From: Mastigamoeba balamuthi
Taxonomy: Eukaryota; Evosea; Mastigamoebida; Mastigamoebidae
NCBI GenBank assembly: GCA_902651635.1
Contig: CACRSC010000091.1
Span: 31,588-95,587, forward strand
Direction of reading: 5' to 3'
DNA: 64,000 bases
Part shown: positions 32,491 to 44,504 of the stretch, one piece after another
How positions within the stretch are numbered: the first letter of the stretch is position 1
How the letters are laid out: every line of letters starts with the position of its first letter
Translations under genes and position numbers: made by a program
The notes under the pieces: generated by a model
Told to the model about the DNA's origin: nothing
Seen by the model: the letters and a program-made list of their open reading frames with translations, nothing else
Database searches by the model: none

Positions 32491-33023
32491 CTGGCCCTGG
32501 GGGTGCCCCCCCGAGCACCCCCCACCGAAGCGCTCGTCGCCTCGGATTACAAAGAAGGTTCTGAGTCCCTCATACGCACAAGAATCCCCCAAGGCTTCTC
32601 GGTATGTCCACTCTCAGCAGCTCTCCTTTGTTCTCTGGCGCCGGGGGGGACCCAGGGGAATTGCCGCGCTGCTTCTGTCTCTTCGGCGCATCTCGTGCCC
32701 GAGCGTTCGGGAGATGGAGGATCCTCACACCTTCCGGGTATGGTATAATGGCACATAGAAGCGGGCGAAGAACAGGCCCGTGGGCTTTTTCTTGTTTGGC
32801 TATTCTTAGCCGCCTCTTTGGCCCCTGCAAACCGTCGCGAATCGGCCCCCAAAGACAAATCTCGCCGCCTGCTCTCACACACACTATCGGAGCCCTGTCG
32901 TGGCGATTGGAGAGCTCCGTGTGTATCCCACAGCGCGCACCCTCCGGGTTTCCCAGACCTCTGCTCCGCATTCCCTACCAAATTCCTCCCAGCCGAGAGA
33001 CTCTTTCGCCAGCGTTTTGCCGA
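32491..33023. promoter_or_regulatory. Intergenic region upstream of the PstS-like receptor kinase
   Basis: About 530 bp contain no supported gene. The frame of the receptor is open far upstream (to 32604), but no signal peptide would result, so the ATG at 33024 is preferred. It should contain the receptor promoter. A GGTATAATGG sequence lies near 32740. Confidence 0.4.
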
Positions 33024-36000
33024 ATGGTGCACAAGAAAGCAATCCAGGGGATGGCCCTGGCTCTGGCCCTCTGCTGCGCCACGCTCTCCGTGGGCGCCGC
33101 CGGGTCCACCGAGGCCGCGGCAGTCCGCGTGTTCGGCAGCCCTATCGGTGTCCGCTACCTGAACACGGACCCCATCGAGAACCTGCAGTTCTTCCCCTCC
33201 CGCGTGGATGCCTGCATTACGGCACTCCAGGCGGGCTTCGCGCACATCGCCCTCACAGAGGAGAACGCCGCCTCGGAGCTGGCGGGCTCCGGTTGCTGGA
33301 GCGGCTGTAAGAACTTCGCCACTGTGCCCTTTCTAGCCAGTGCCGTCAGCGTGATCTACAACCTTCCAGGGATCACCTCCACCGTCCGCCTCTCCCGCGC
33401 GCAGCTCGCCGCCCTTGTCTCAGGCACGGACCGTAGTCCTCGTTCCCCGGCTGCGCACCGACCTCTGACCCGCTTCCGTGTAGGCGAGGCCAAGACGTGG
33501 GACCAGGTCGGGGTGAATTCCAACACAGTGGTCACGATCGTGTGGACGCGTGACGTGGTGCGCAAGAGCGTCATCGAGACGGCGCTCCGCAAGATGGGCA
33601 TCAACGGCACGTGGAGCGCGAACTCGATACCAGCAGTGGCCGAGGCCAACATCGCCTACGACTCAGAGGTCATCTCCACCGTGGCCACGACCCCCAACTC
33701 GATGGGCTTCGCCCTGGTCACCGAGAAGCTCCCCGACGGCGTGGCGGTCGCCAGCATCCAGAACCTCGTGGGCGAGTTCACAGTGCCGACCAACGACTCC
33801 ATGTCTGCCGCTGTCGAAGCGATCGGGTCGTCCCCGTGGGCCAAGGGGACAGCGGACACCGTCGACCAGAGGGCGGCGGGGGCCTACCCTCTGACGCTGG
33901 TCACGTGGGCGGTGATCTGGAAGTCGTTCGAGGCCACGGAGAACACGCAGGACCAATGCGAGCTGATCCGTCTGGCCATTAAGGGCCTCAACAACGCGCT
34001 GCACTTCGGGGTCGCCATCGCAAGCTATGCGGCGACGCCGCTGGTGTTCCAGCAGTGCTCCGTGTCATGCCTCCTCGAAGTCAACGCCACGGTCACCAGC
34101 ACAACATCCGGGGCTGGAGCGACTGTCCCGGATTTCCTGTACCAGACAATGGCGGAACAGTACGTCGCCCTCACGGGGATGTTCTTCAACTACACGGGGA
34201 CGGGGCCTGTGGCCGATGAGAAGGAGCTGCTGTCGGGCTCGATCGACTGCGCGGGCACAGACCAACTTCAGAAGTGGGAGTCCGAGAACAAGGACCTAGT
34301 CACGTTCCCCACGGTCGCAGGCGCTGTTGTCCTGCCGTTCAACCTCCCCGGGATGGTCGACCTCGTTCTGGACCGGACGGTTCTGCCCAAGATATTCAGC
34401 GGAGAGATCCACGTGTGGAACGACAAGCAGCTTGTCGATCTGCAAAACGCAGAGAACGGCAGGCGGCTGATGAGGATCAACAGAAGCATCTTCGTGGTTC
34501 ACAGAAACGAGAGCACGGGAACTACCAACATATTCACGACGGCGCTCTCCAAGATGAGTGCTGACTGGGTAAGTGCTCAGCATTAATTGGCACTCAGTTC
34601 TTATGCCACGATAAAGGAGTCCAAGTACGGACACGGGCCCCTCCTGGACTGGGCAGTTGACAAGACGGACTGCAATGGTGTACCATGCGGCATTGGAGCC
34701 TACGGACGCGACGGAGTTGCAACCAAGGTGGCACAGACGCCGGGCTCCATCGGCTACCTCATCATGGACATCTCCACCCTCTACCTTCTGCCATACGCGA
34801 CACTCAGAAACAAGGCCGGGAAAATAGTCGTTCCTTCAGCTACATCCCTTGAGACAGCCCTGCTGGATTTCACAGGTACCCCGAACCCGTTGCTGACACG
34901 CGATTGAGCTCCATCACAGGCGTCATCGCCGGGGACGTGGAGGATGGTCCAGGGGAGAAGAGCTGGCCGCTCATAGGGTACACGTATGTCATCATGAAGA
35001 ACAAATCGGAGAAGTGTCAGCAGACCATCAACGTGCGCCGTTGTTCATCCACCTTCGTCCGATACCTCTCATGACTCCTGGAACACTTCAACAGCTCCTG
35101 CGGTTCTGGCTGTGGGCCCTCACCTCGGATGCAGCCAAGTCGATGACCAAGGAGGGCGGCATGTGGCCTCTGTCCAACGTCACGCTTCCAGCTGTTCTTG
35201 AGATTCTGAAATCTGTACGATGTCCTAAAGCGAACATCAGCAAGAGGCTGACGCCATCGCTCGCAGATCAAGTGCGAGGATAGGTTCGCTCTTGGATGCA
35301 AGAAGGGCTTCTATTTCAGCATCCAGGGCACATCATATTGCCAGCAGTGTCCAGAGGGCCTCAGTAAGACCCCCAAACACTCAGACCACCCTTAAACCCC
35401 GAGGCAGAGTGTGCCGGAGGCTACGCTCAGCCCGTTGACAACAACGACAACAGCAACGCGATCATTGTGGCCTACATCGTGCCTCCGCTGGTCTTCGTCT
35501 TCGTTGTAGTGATCGTCGTGGTGTCGGTCATCCTCATCCGGCTGGTGCCGCACAGTAATCCCATAGCCTTCCGGACTCACCGCTTCAACAGAGAGAGAAC
35601 AGCGATCTGATCCTCAAGAGAGAGGAGCTCACGCTGGACGCAGAGGTCGGCAAGGGTAGGTACGGAACGATCTACCTCGGGACGTGGAGAGGCGGGCAGG
35701 TGGCCATCAGGCAGATCAAGAGAACTCCCGAGCAGACCGAGGAGGCAGTTGATTACGCCAAGCAGCGCGACGGCTTCAAGAAAATCAGGGCAATCCGCCA
35801 CCCGAGGTGCGTCATGATCATGGGCTACTGTACCACGCCCAGCGAGCTCCTCATCGTTACAGGTGCGCATACGTGCTGTTTTTGTGAGCTAATCCGGGCT
35901 TCCCAGAGTACATGACGCACGGCTCTCTGAAGCACCTTCTGTGCCAGAAAGACAAAACAATCGACATGGGAACCAGGAGGGCCATCGCCAAGGTGCATTG

Positions 36001-36893
36001 CTCTTTTCCGCCGATTGAGACTGACCCGTGGACAGGACATCCTCGAGGGGCTGTCGTTCCTGCACACATGCAGGCCGCCCATCGTGCACGGAAACCTCAG
36101 CACGCAGGCCGTCCTGGTACCTTCGGCCAGTCGGCTAAAGCTAGGGTCTCACCCGAATGTGCGTGCGTACAGTTTGACTCCAAGGGCGGCGCGAAAGTCG
36201 ACCTGTGCTCCAGCTCTGTGGCAGGGTTGAATCTGCATGTCGGTCCGTAACACATGATTACTCTGGGCTCTGTCGCCTGACACCACAGCGATCAGACAAG
36301 AGTGTGACGACTGCGACCGATATCTACTGCTTCGGGCTCATCCTGGCGGAGCTGTTCAACCCGACTAAGGCCTCGTCGAGCTCCGACACGGGGCTGACGA
36401 GCTCCGTCAACACGTCGAGCCCCAGCGTTCTGAGCGACCTGCAGGGCATCCCTCCCCAGATCATGCAGCTCATCAAGGAGTGCTGCCAGTCCGAGGCCCG
36501 CCTCAGGCCCTCTGTGGAGGACGTGATGTACAAGTGGTCCATGATGGAGCTCGACGAGTACCGCTTCCAGGTACCCAGCTCGCATTTCGATGCCCTTTCT
36601 CCAAGGGCAAAACGATTGAAATCCGCTCGCCCCCCTCGCAGACGATGACCTCCCCGTCGGCGTCGTCTCAGGCGCACGAGGTGGAGCTGTCCAACGTGGT
36701 GGAGTCGCCCATGTCGCAGAACAACTGCCCGCTGAGCAGCTCGTACAACGTGTCGCACCTGTCGCTGCAGCAGGCCCAGCAGGGGTCGTTTGCCCAGCTC
36801 GCAGCTGCCGCAGGGCCCCTCTCGGACGTACCGCCCACATACGACCAGGCCGTCTCCTCTGAGGCGCCCACCTCCAAGCAAGAGTCTGTGTAA
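33024..36893 (+). CDS. Receptor-like protein: two PstS-like domains, one TM helix, TKL pseudokinase
   Basis: Twelve exons give exactly 1094 aa. Introns: 33424-33483 (GC-AG), 34569-34616, 34876-34919, 35033-35094, 35215-35266, 35364-35407, 35545-35591, 35863-35906, 35993-36035, 36226-36295 and 36571-36641. A signal peptide (MVHKKAIQGMALALALCCA) precedes two periplasmic phosphate-binding-protein-like modules. They are marked by the paired motifs LSRAQLAALVSGEAKTWDQV and VLPKIFSGEIHVWND, and by RNESTGTTNIF. A Cys-rich stretch and a TM helix (~AIIVAYIVPPLVFVFVVVIV) follow. The intracellular kinase fold lacks catalysis: VAIK is VAIR, HRD is HGN, APE is APA and DFG is absent, although GKGRYGTIYLG and DIYCFGLILAEL persist. 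A Ser/Gln-rich tail ends the protein. It may be a surface sensor signalling by scaffolding. AATAAA lies at 36928-36933. Confidence 0.87.
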
Positions 36894-37024
36894 CAGCACA
36901 CCACGCTGAGTTATGCAAACCACCCCGAATAAACAGAACCAGAGTGTGAATGAGATCATCCAATCCCCACTGAGGAATCCAAGAGATCTTTTCAGGATTC
37001 AGCAGGGCCGATATTTGACCGTCC

Positions 37025-37031
37025 TATTTAT
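37025..37031 (+). promoter_or_regulatory. TATA-like sequence before the calcyphosin-like gene
   Basis: TATTTAT lies 54 nt upstream of the ATG at 37079, and a CGATATTT motif lies 15 nt further upstream. A promoter is inferred from position only. Confidence 0.35.
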
Positions 37032-37078
37032 GGAACATACGTAAGCTACTTTGGCGTGTTGGGTTGGCTTGGCTGGCA

Positions 37079-38364
37079 ATGCTCAACTTCGACTTGCGTC
37101 TCGACAGCAAGGACGGCAAGGACGTCCACCGCGAGTTCAAGGGGTCCATCTTCGACGACGGCGCACTCGCCGTGATCGAGATCATCACCACCCCAGCGTA
37201 CAGCGCGAACCAGCCTCCAGCCTAATTTCCCGATATGGGCCAACAATTTCGCGATCCCGCAGCCGCAAGCTCGTGACCAAGGTGATCGTGCCCAAGGGGC
37301 ACCACGCCAACCCCTCGGCAGCGGCGGGGGCCGAGTACAGGAGCGACGACATCGCGATCGGGGCACGGCTGAAGCTGCCCGGGATGGACGCGGACTTTGT
37401 GGTGACCAAGATCGACGGCCTCAACGCCACCATGGCCGCCATGGCCGGCAAGACGGGCACCATCAAGGTCGCCTCGGGCAACGTCTACGCCGCCTGTGGC
37501 CCCGTCAAGGTCCGCAGACACGGGTTCCCCCGAATTCCCTGGGAGAGTCATTTGCTCGATTTCGAGATACAAATCTGGTTGATATGTTAGGGGCCCATTC
37601 CATTCAGGATCTGTTAACTGGACAGAGTCCCGTCATGGCGTTCAATAGACAATCGTGTTACCGCATACGATCCTGACACCAACTGTTTGCATGCGATTCG
37701 AATGACAGCCACCGAAGGCGACGCCAGAGGCGCTGGTGGTGCTCGAGCACGCGAGGAACAAGCTGGCAGAGAGGGGCGCCAGGAACATCATCAACATCGG
37801 GCGCAGCTTCAGGATCTGCGACGACAGCGGCGACGGCAGGATCGACAGGGAGGAGTTCCACAAGGCGGCGTTCCAGTACGGCCTCGTGCGCACGGAGCCC
37901 GACTACGAGCTGCTGTACAAGTGCTTCGACGCCGACGGCAACGGCTTCATCGACTACGAGGAGTTCCTGCGGGCTATCAGGGGCGAGATGAACGAGTTCC
38001 GCAAGGAGCTTGTTATGGAGGCCTTCAAGAAGCTCGACTCCAACAAGAATGGGGTGATCGAGGCAGACGACCTCACCAAGATGTACAGCGTTAAGAAGAA
38101 CCCCAAGGCGAGCTTCGCGTCTCCCCGGACCCGCGAAAACCGTCTGCTGACTCGATTCCGGTCGGGGAAAACCGTGGGCAGGTTCTGAGCGGCGAGTGGA
38201 CCGAGGAGAAGGCGATCAACGAGTTCCTCACAAGTTTCGACACGATCGAGAAGGACGGCAAGGTGACGTTCGAGGAGTTCCTCGAGTACTACGCAGTAGT
38301 GTCCGCGAGCATCGACCTCGACGAGACCTTCGAGCTCCTGATGCGCAACGCGTGGCGCATCTGA
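37079..38364 (+). CDS. Calcyphosin-like EF-hand protein with extra N-terminal domain
   Basis: Four exons (37079-37197, 37263-37509, 37709-38107, 38182-38364) give 315 aa. Residues ~123-315 align along their length with calcyphosin/CAPSL: IGRSFRICDDSGDGRIDREEF, CFDADGNGFIDYEEF, LDSNKNGVIEADD, SGEWTEEKAINEFL and VSASIDLDETFELLMRNAW. The first three loops keep Ca-binding positions (DDSGDGRIDREE, DADGNGFIDYEE, DSNKNGVIEADD). The protein is probably a Ca sensor linked to cilia or cAMP signalling by family precedent. The first ~122 residues (MLNFDLRLDSKDGKD..., with GARLKLPGMDADFVVTKIDG) are not part of calcyphosin and I do not recognise them. The 199-nt intron joins them in frame. The last intron (38108-38181) is GC-AG; the family alignment PKVLSGEW fixes its position. 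Confidence 0.85.
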
Positions 38365-38610
38365 GACCGAGTTCTTCTGCCCTTGCCATCGTCTCTCCCC
38401 CTCGCAGACCCGTGAAGGATAAGACATCAACACTCAGCCCGCTTTGACCATCTGGGGCGAACATTACTGGCAGATATGATTCACTGTGACGTTCATTGAG
38501 TTCTGCTCTTTTCGGCGCTCGAAACGAATGAGGGACTGTCACACCTTTTCACGGTAAATCGACAGTAGAATCCTATAATTAGCACGTCACGCCGCCACCG
38601 CGGGGCGCAG

Positions 38611-41086
38611 ATGGCGGAGCCACCTGCGTACAAGCGCGAGAGGTCGTCTGTGATGACGATCGCCACGCAGGCCGCCCCGCTACCCCCTCGGTCCCGCCTG
38701 ACGCTCCGCTTCACGGACCCCGAACTCGAGGCGGCCTACCAGGCCGAGTTCGTCGAGTCAGAAAAGCACACCGCGCGCGTCGGATACTCCGCACTGCTCG
38801 CCGCATCGGTCTTCATCCCCGCCCTCCTCTGCGCTGCACGAAGAGAGTTCAAGGCACGGCTTATCTCTGCGCATATTTCCCGCACATTATTCGCTCTACG
38901 GAAAGATGCCCGCATGGCTCAATTGACTCGCAGCCGCTGTACATGGTGGGCCTCGCGGGCATACCGCTGCTTCTCGTGTGCATGGCGCTCGCGTTCACGC
39001 GGGCCAGGAGGCGCGCGCAGCACCCGATGGGGTCGCTGGCCTGTGTGTGCTGGTGGGGCTGCATGGCGGTCTCCTGCGCTCACTTCCCCGCGCCCTCTGC
39101 CGACGTCCTCCACGCCGTGTCGCTGGTGCCGGCCGTTGGGATCCTTGGCAGCTTGCAGGGCTTGCTGCATCTGCCTCTGCCCTGGCAGTGCCTGACAACT
39201 GTCTGCATATACGCCGAGACGATTGTTCTGGCGTTCGCGACTGGATGGTGGCGGACGAGTGGAGAGGCGATTGTGGAGCTGATAGCTCTTGCCCTGTGTT
39301 CTGTGGCTTTTGTCTGGTGCGGCAGAATCAACGAGGACGCGAGCAGGAGGGCGTGGGGTGCGCTCTTCATAAACGTGAGCCTCAAGGACCGGATAGACGT
39401 GCTCGAGGCCGAGCTGGGCAAGTCGCGCTGCACCACAGCCGCAGAGGTGGACCTCGACAGCCCGCTGGAGAAGGTTCTCTCGGCGCTGCGCGAGGCCATG
39501 CGACTAGCGTCGTCCGGGGGGTCCGGCAAGACCATCTCCGAGAAGATGTCGTTCGCCATCGAGACTCTGACCAGGCGCACGGACCTCTTCACCGCCGACC
39601 TTCAGTCTCAGATCAAGGAAAGGAACATCGGTGCGCCACTACTGCCTCCGCGTGCACGTTACTGAAGACAGCCACCACAGAGCTGGACGACGAGACTGCG
39701 CAGTGGCTGCTGAACGAGATCACTGCGACCAGGAGGATGGGCAGCGTCACGGCAGTGGAAGGGCCGTCCGAGAACTCGTTTCACAACGATTCCGTGTCTC
39801 TGCAGTCGTCAGTCCTGACGGTCGAGCAGGTCAGCAACTGGAATATCGACATCTTCGACGTGCAGGACCGCATCGGAGGTACACGGGAGACCGCGCCGCA
39901 GAGTTCGGTCGACTAACAACGCCCGGCGCACAGTGGCAAACATCCTAGTCGCTGTTACGAGCGCGATCCTCAATGCAGCGCGTCTTCCCGAGCTGCTGGG
40001 CATAAACGGCAGGAAGCTCCACAGCTACATCGCGAGGATCGCGTGCAGGTACAATGACATCCCGTTCCACAACCAGCTGCACGCTGCCGACGTCACGCAG
40101 TCGCTGTGGTGCCTGATCACCTGCCTGAACCAGGGGTGCGCACGGGTCTCTGTCCTTTCCTCCCCTCACCCCTCTGAGCAGGACATTGACCCCGTTGGAG
40201 ACCTTCGCGCTGATCATGGCTGCTGTGACTCACGACGTGGACCACCCGGGCCTCAACAACGGTGCGAACGTGGTGAAATGCGGAATCGTGGAGGACTGGA
40301 CATTGATGTGTGTTTCCCCGCCAGCTTACCAGGTCGCCACGAGCTCAAGGCTGGCGTTGCTGTACAACGACAAGTCTGTGCTGGAGAACCACCACCTGTC
40401 CACCGCGTTCCTCGTCCTTCAGGAGGAGGACATGAACTTTATGAAGGACCTCTCCGTGAAAGAGTACATCCCGATCGTTTATCCAGTTGATCAGTCCCCC
40501 AATAATTGAATTCGGACATTTCTCATCGGTGATTGACCCCTCTCAGCCAAAGGCAACTGCGATCGCTCTGGATCGACTTGGTGCTGGCGACGGATATGTC
40601 GTACCACCTCGAATACGTAGCCAAGTTCAACACCAAGATCACGGCGGGCTTCGACCTCGCGCGGACAGAGGACAGGCTCGTCCTCATGCAGATGCTGCTC
40701 AAGGCCTCCGATGTGAACAACATCGCCCGCCCGCTGCGTCTGTACAAGCACTGGACAGACCTCGTTCTCGAGGAGTTCTTCGTGAGTTCAACTCACCTCC
40801 CTACCTCTGCTCAATGGTAACACTGGCACAGGCCCAGGGAGACAAGGAACGGGACCTGGGACTGCCAGTGAGCCCATTCATGGACAGACATCTGACCAGC
40901 GTGGCCAAGAGCCAGGAGAGCTTCATCGAGTACGTCGGGAAACCGCTGTTCTCGGCCGTCTGCGCCTACTCTCCCAACGCAGCGAGAATGCTCTCGGACA
41001 CGATGGAGAAGAACCTGCGGTTCTGGAAGGGCCTGGCGGGAGCGAGGCTGCCAACCAAAAAGGGGATGAACCACCTGATGGAGTAG
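38611..41086 (+). CDS. Membrane-bound class I 3',5'-cyclic nucleotide phosphodiesterase
   Basis: This would hydrolyse cAMP and/or cGMP to the 5' nucleotide. Eight exons give 682 aa. Introns: 38854-38933 (GC-AG), 39631-39680, 39879-39933, 40136-40181, 40262-40324, 40464-40546 and 40782-40831. The N-terminal third has about five or six hydrophobic spans (YSALLAASVFIPALLC, VGLAGIPLLLVCMALAF, IVELIALALCSVAFVW). A helical linker follows. The catalytic domain has the metal-binding HNQLHAADVTQ and THDVDHPGLNN, then ATSSRLALLYNDKSVLENHH, LVLATDMSYH and MLLKASDVNNIARP. All HD-fold metal ligands are visible, so it should be active. It is the natural counterpart of the adenylyl cyclase at 3.5-5.9 kb. 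It is convergent with the VPS9 gene, with only 57 bp between stop codons. Confidence 0.92.
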
Positions 41087-41143
41087 ACCCTCAAATTGAA
41101 TATTTAAAAAACAAACACGCGTGGTCCGTTATGAGACACGTGG

Positions 41144-44100
41144 TCAGCTCGTGGGCTCCTCTGGGGTGAGTTTCGTTACTTTGCCCTGCTCCAGGACGGC
41201 CAGCGTGCTCCCCTTGCCGTCTGCGAACCCGATGTCGACAGGGCAGCAGAGGTTCGAAGTCGGCGTTAGCACAGCAGTTGACACGCACCCTGTAGGATTG
41301 TTAGTTTTAATACACAATGAAAAATTGGGGCACCTTGAGGTGATATCTTCCTGACCGCGTTGTTGCCGTAGTCCGCGACGATCAGGGTCCCAACACAGTC
41401 GAAGCAGATACCCCTGGGGCTGTGGAACGATGCCAGCTCCTTGGGTCCGTCCGCCACTCCGATCTCCCCGCTCCCAATCTGGACGAATTCTGTCGCAGGG
41501 AAAGCAGCCACAGTTTCAGAAAACACAAGCACAAGTACACTGCCGAGGAGAGGCGACCTTTGGGCTTGATGATCTGCACTGTGCTGTCGGTGGTGACGGC
41601 GATGTTCCCTGTGAGGGGGCACACGGAGATGCCGTAGACGTTGTCGACCATCTTGCAGATCACAGCGCTGGTGCCAGCGCTCGCGCCGCTGCGCTTAACT
41701 CGCGTGATCGCCCTTCTGTTCACCACAATCACGTCCCCCGTCAACGGGCACAGGCACAGAGGGCCGAGGTCTGCTTTGGGGAACGATCCAAGCGGTGTCT
41801 GGGGGTGAGAACTGTTCGTGAGACGCTGGGTCGGCAGAGCTGAGAGGAGGTAGCCGAACCTTTGTGTTATCGGGACTGACGACGGTGATCGAGTCCTTGG
41901 AGGCGGAGCAGTAGAAGAGCTCGCCAGTCTGATGGTCGTATGCGAGTCCCTGCTGCGTCGGCTCGTCGGATATCCGGGTGATGGTGCCTGCGCCCTCCGT
42001 CAGAGTCGGCACAGGCGACGCGATGAGAGCCGTGCCGTCACACGTTACTTTGTCGACGCCGTTCTCCCCAGAGACGTAGACGGCACTCGCCGTCGGGACG
42101 AAGAACCTGATGGGCTGCAGGCTCTTGAGGTACTCGTGCTTCATGTACGGTGCGCACACAACTGCAGTTGGAGCGGGTTTTAAGGCTCTCGGAAGACGAC
42201 TCGGTGGGACGCACGTCTCTGGGCGAAAGACGCTGCCGAGGGACGCAGGATCTTGCCGCAGAGGCTAACGGACTGGCAGATGGAGGCCACATCGATCTCG
42301 CTCGACCCGCAGACCTTGGGGTGCACCGACGCGAGGGGCTCCCTGATGGCGGCCCGCGCGGCCTCTGTCCTCTTGCGTATCTCCGAGATGGAGCCGCCGA
42401 CCTCGGCGAGGTCCAGCCCGCTCTCGCGCACCCTCTCCAGCAGCTGCCTGCCCTGCCCCGCCTGCACCTTGGCCTGCTCCCCCACGTCCTGCAGGTCCTC
42501 TGTGGTCCGCCGTGAGCCGACGAGGGAAGAGAGAGAAGAGGAGAGAGAAGAGAAGAGAAGGAGAGAGAGAGGACCACCGCCCCGCCCTCACCGTAGTGCT
42601 GGCGCAGCGTGAGCATCCGCATGTGGGCGAACGTGTCGATCTCCTTCTGGAGCTTCTTGCACCTCGCGCGGGCAGCGGCGCAGATCTGCTCGCAGAGCTC
42701 GTCGACCCTGGCCTTGGCCTGCCCCGCGGCCCTCTCGAGCAGGTCGACCTCCTCGGCGACGTCGGACGCGCGCGCAGCCGCGTCGGCGTGCAGCTGCGCG
42801 GCCTCGCGCGAGACGACCTCGAGGCAGCGCTTGAGCTCCTCGGTGGTCTTGGCCTGCAGCGCCGCGCAGTCGCGCGACCTGCGGATGTCCGAGACGAGCT
42901 CCTCGGGGAGCAGGCGGTTGAGGTACTCGGCGGCGCAGCGGAAGTGCGTGAAGAAGCAGAAGGCCTCGCCGCTCTCCTCGACCTCCTGGTCGATCAGCAC
43001 GTACTTCTCGACGTAGCTGATGTTCGAGTGCAGCGCGCTGATGTTGGCCTTGACGATGGCGATCACCGTCAGCGCCACAAAGTCGTCCGCGCCCGCGATC
43101 GAGTTGGCCTTGCCCACAATCTCTGCCCAATTGAAACCCGTTTCAGACCCCCGCGGCCAGAAATTAAGAAGGAGCGGTGCGAAAGAGCAGCAAGAGAGAC
43201 GCGATCACCGTTGATCTTCAGGCAGCAGCGGTAGATGCAGTCGAACTTGTCCCTGGGCGTGGCGTACGAGTCGATCGCTTCGATGTCTGCGGGTTGCAGT
43301 TGCGTTTGTTTTCGTGCTTTGGTTTGTTTTTGTCTTGGTTTTTTTTTGTTATTCGCACGGCTGACGGCCACCGCGAAGCACGGGTCGTCGCAGAGCGCGG
43401 GGTTGACGCCGATGACCTCGGGGGCGGCCAGCAGCAGCGGCCTGACCGCCTCGAGCCTGCGGCAGAGGGCGAGATCCGCCTGCCGCAGCTTCTCGTTGCT
43501 GAACGCGACGTGGTAGACGCGCTGGTAGAAGTACCTGCCCATCTCGCGCTCGGCCTCGTCGGCCGCCATGCCGCCCCACGCCTCGGCGCTGTACGTCGCG
43601 CACCTGAAGAACGTCCTCGCGACGTAGGCCAGGAACGACTTGACGAAGCGCTGGTCAAAGTCGCCAGCGGCCCCGCGGGCTGCCCAGCGGAAGTGGCCCG
43701 CGACGCTGCCGTCTGGGCAGCCCAGCGTGGCGTCCTTGGTGATCCACAGGAAGTACTTGGCCACCGCCTCTGCGTGGCTCTCGGACAGGCACTCGTTCCT
43801 GGGGGCGGCCGCCGACCCGGCCCAGGGCAGCGGGCTCCGCGGGGGGCTCGGGGCGCGCAGCACGGGGCCCGCGGAACCCGTGGAACCCGTGGGAAAACCC
43901 GTGGAACCCGCGGAGCCCGGGGCGTCGGCTCCCGAGGGCGCGGGGCACCTGGCGAGGCTCTGGGAGCGCGGGCTCGGCGGAGGCGGCGACGCGCAGGCGG
44001 GGACCGAGAGGGAGAGCGAGTGCGGGGCCCCCGGGGTCGCGGGGAGCACGCACGAGGCGTGGGTGCCCGCGGAGACGTCGGGCTGGTGGCGGCCGTGCAG

Positions 44101-44504
44101 GCACGAGAAGTTGCAGGCGAACTGGTCCGTCAGCATCCGCAGCAGCCCGCACGCCGGCGACTCCAGCACCCGCAGGAACCTCTCCGAGCACCCGTTCACC
44201 CCGGACACGCCTGCGGAAACGGTGGAATTCCGTTGAGAAAAACGACGGGTCAAACTGAACACAGTTCCCGCCCTCTCACCGCCCCCCACACCAGCACCGA
44301 ACCGATCGACATCAGCGAGGGCTGCAGCTCGTCGAGGACGGACTGGAGGGCGTCCACGGGCGACAGGCAGCCAGAGACGGCCTGGCGGGGGCAGCTGGGG
44401 CCCCGCTGGGGCGGCGGCTGGGCGACTGCCGACAGAGGGGCGCTCTGGAGGGCCACGGGGGCTGCCACGGCGGGCGCCGACGTGGCAGGGGCGACCAGGG
44501 ACAT
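41144..44504 (-). CDS. VPS9-domain Rab GEF fused to NHL beta-propeller
   Basis: Nine exons total 930 codons plus stop. Introns: 44211-44302, 43287-43358, 43123-43208, 42500-42591, 42162-42214, 41799-41859, 41490-41557 and 41290-41333. After a Ser/Pro-rich N-terminus comes a helical bundle. Then the VPS9 core: IEAIDSYATPRDKFDCIYRC, GADDFVALTVIAIVKAN and LHSNISYVEKYV, with the conserved Asp and Tyr. This domain activates Rab5-type GTPases on endosomes. A coiled coil of ~200 residues follows (AARASDVAEEVDLLERAAGQ). The C-terminus is an NHL-type propeller: IGSGEIGVADGPKELASFHS, PRGICFDCVGTLIVADYGNN and AVRKISPQG. The coiled coil plus NHL layout resembles TRIM-NHL proteins, with VPS9 in place of RING/B-box. 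I do not know this architecture as an established family. Confidence 0.85.
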
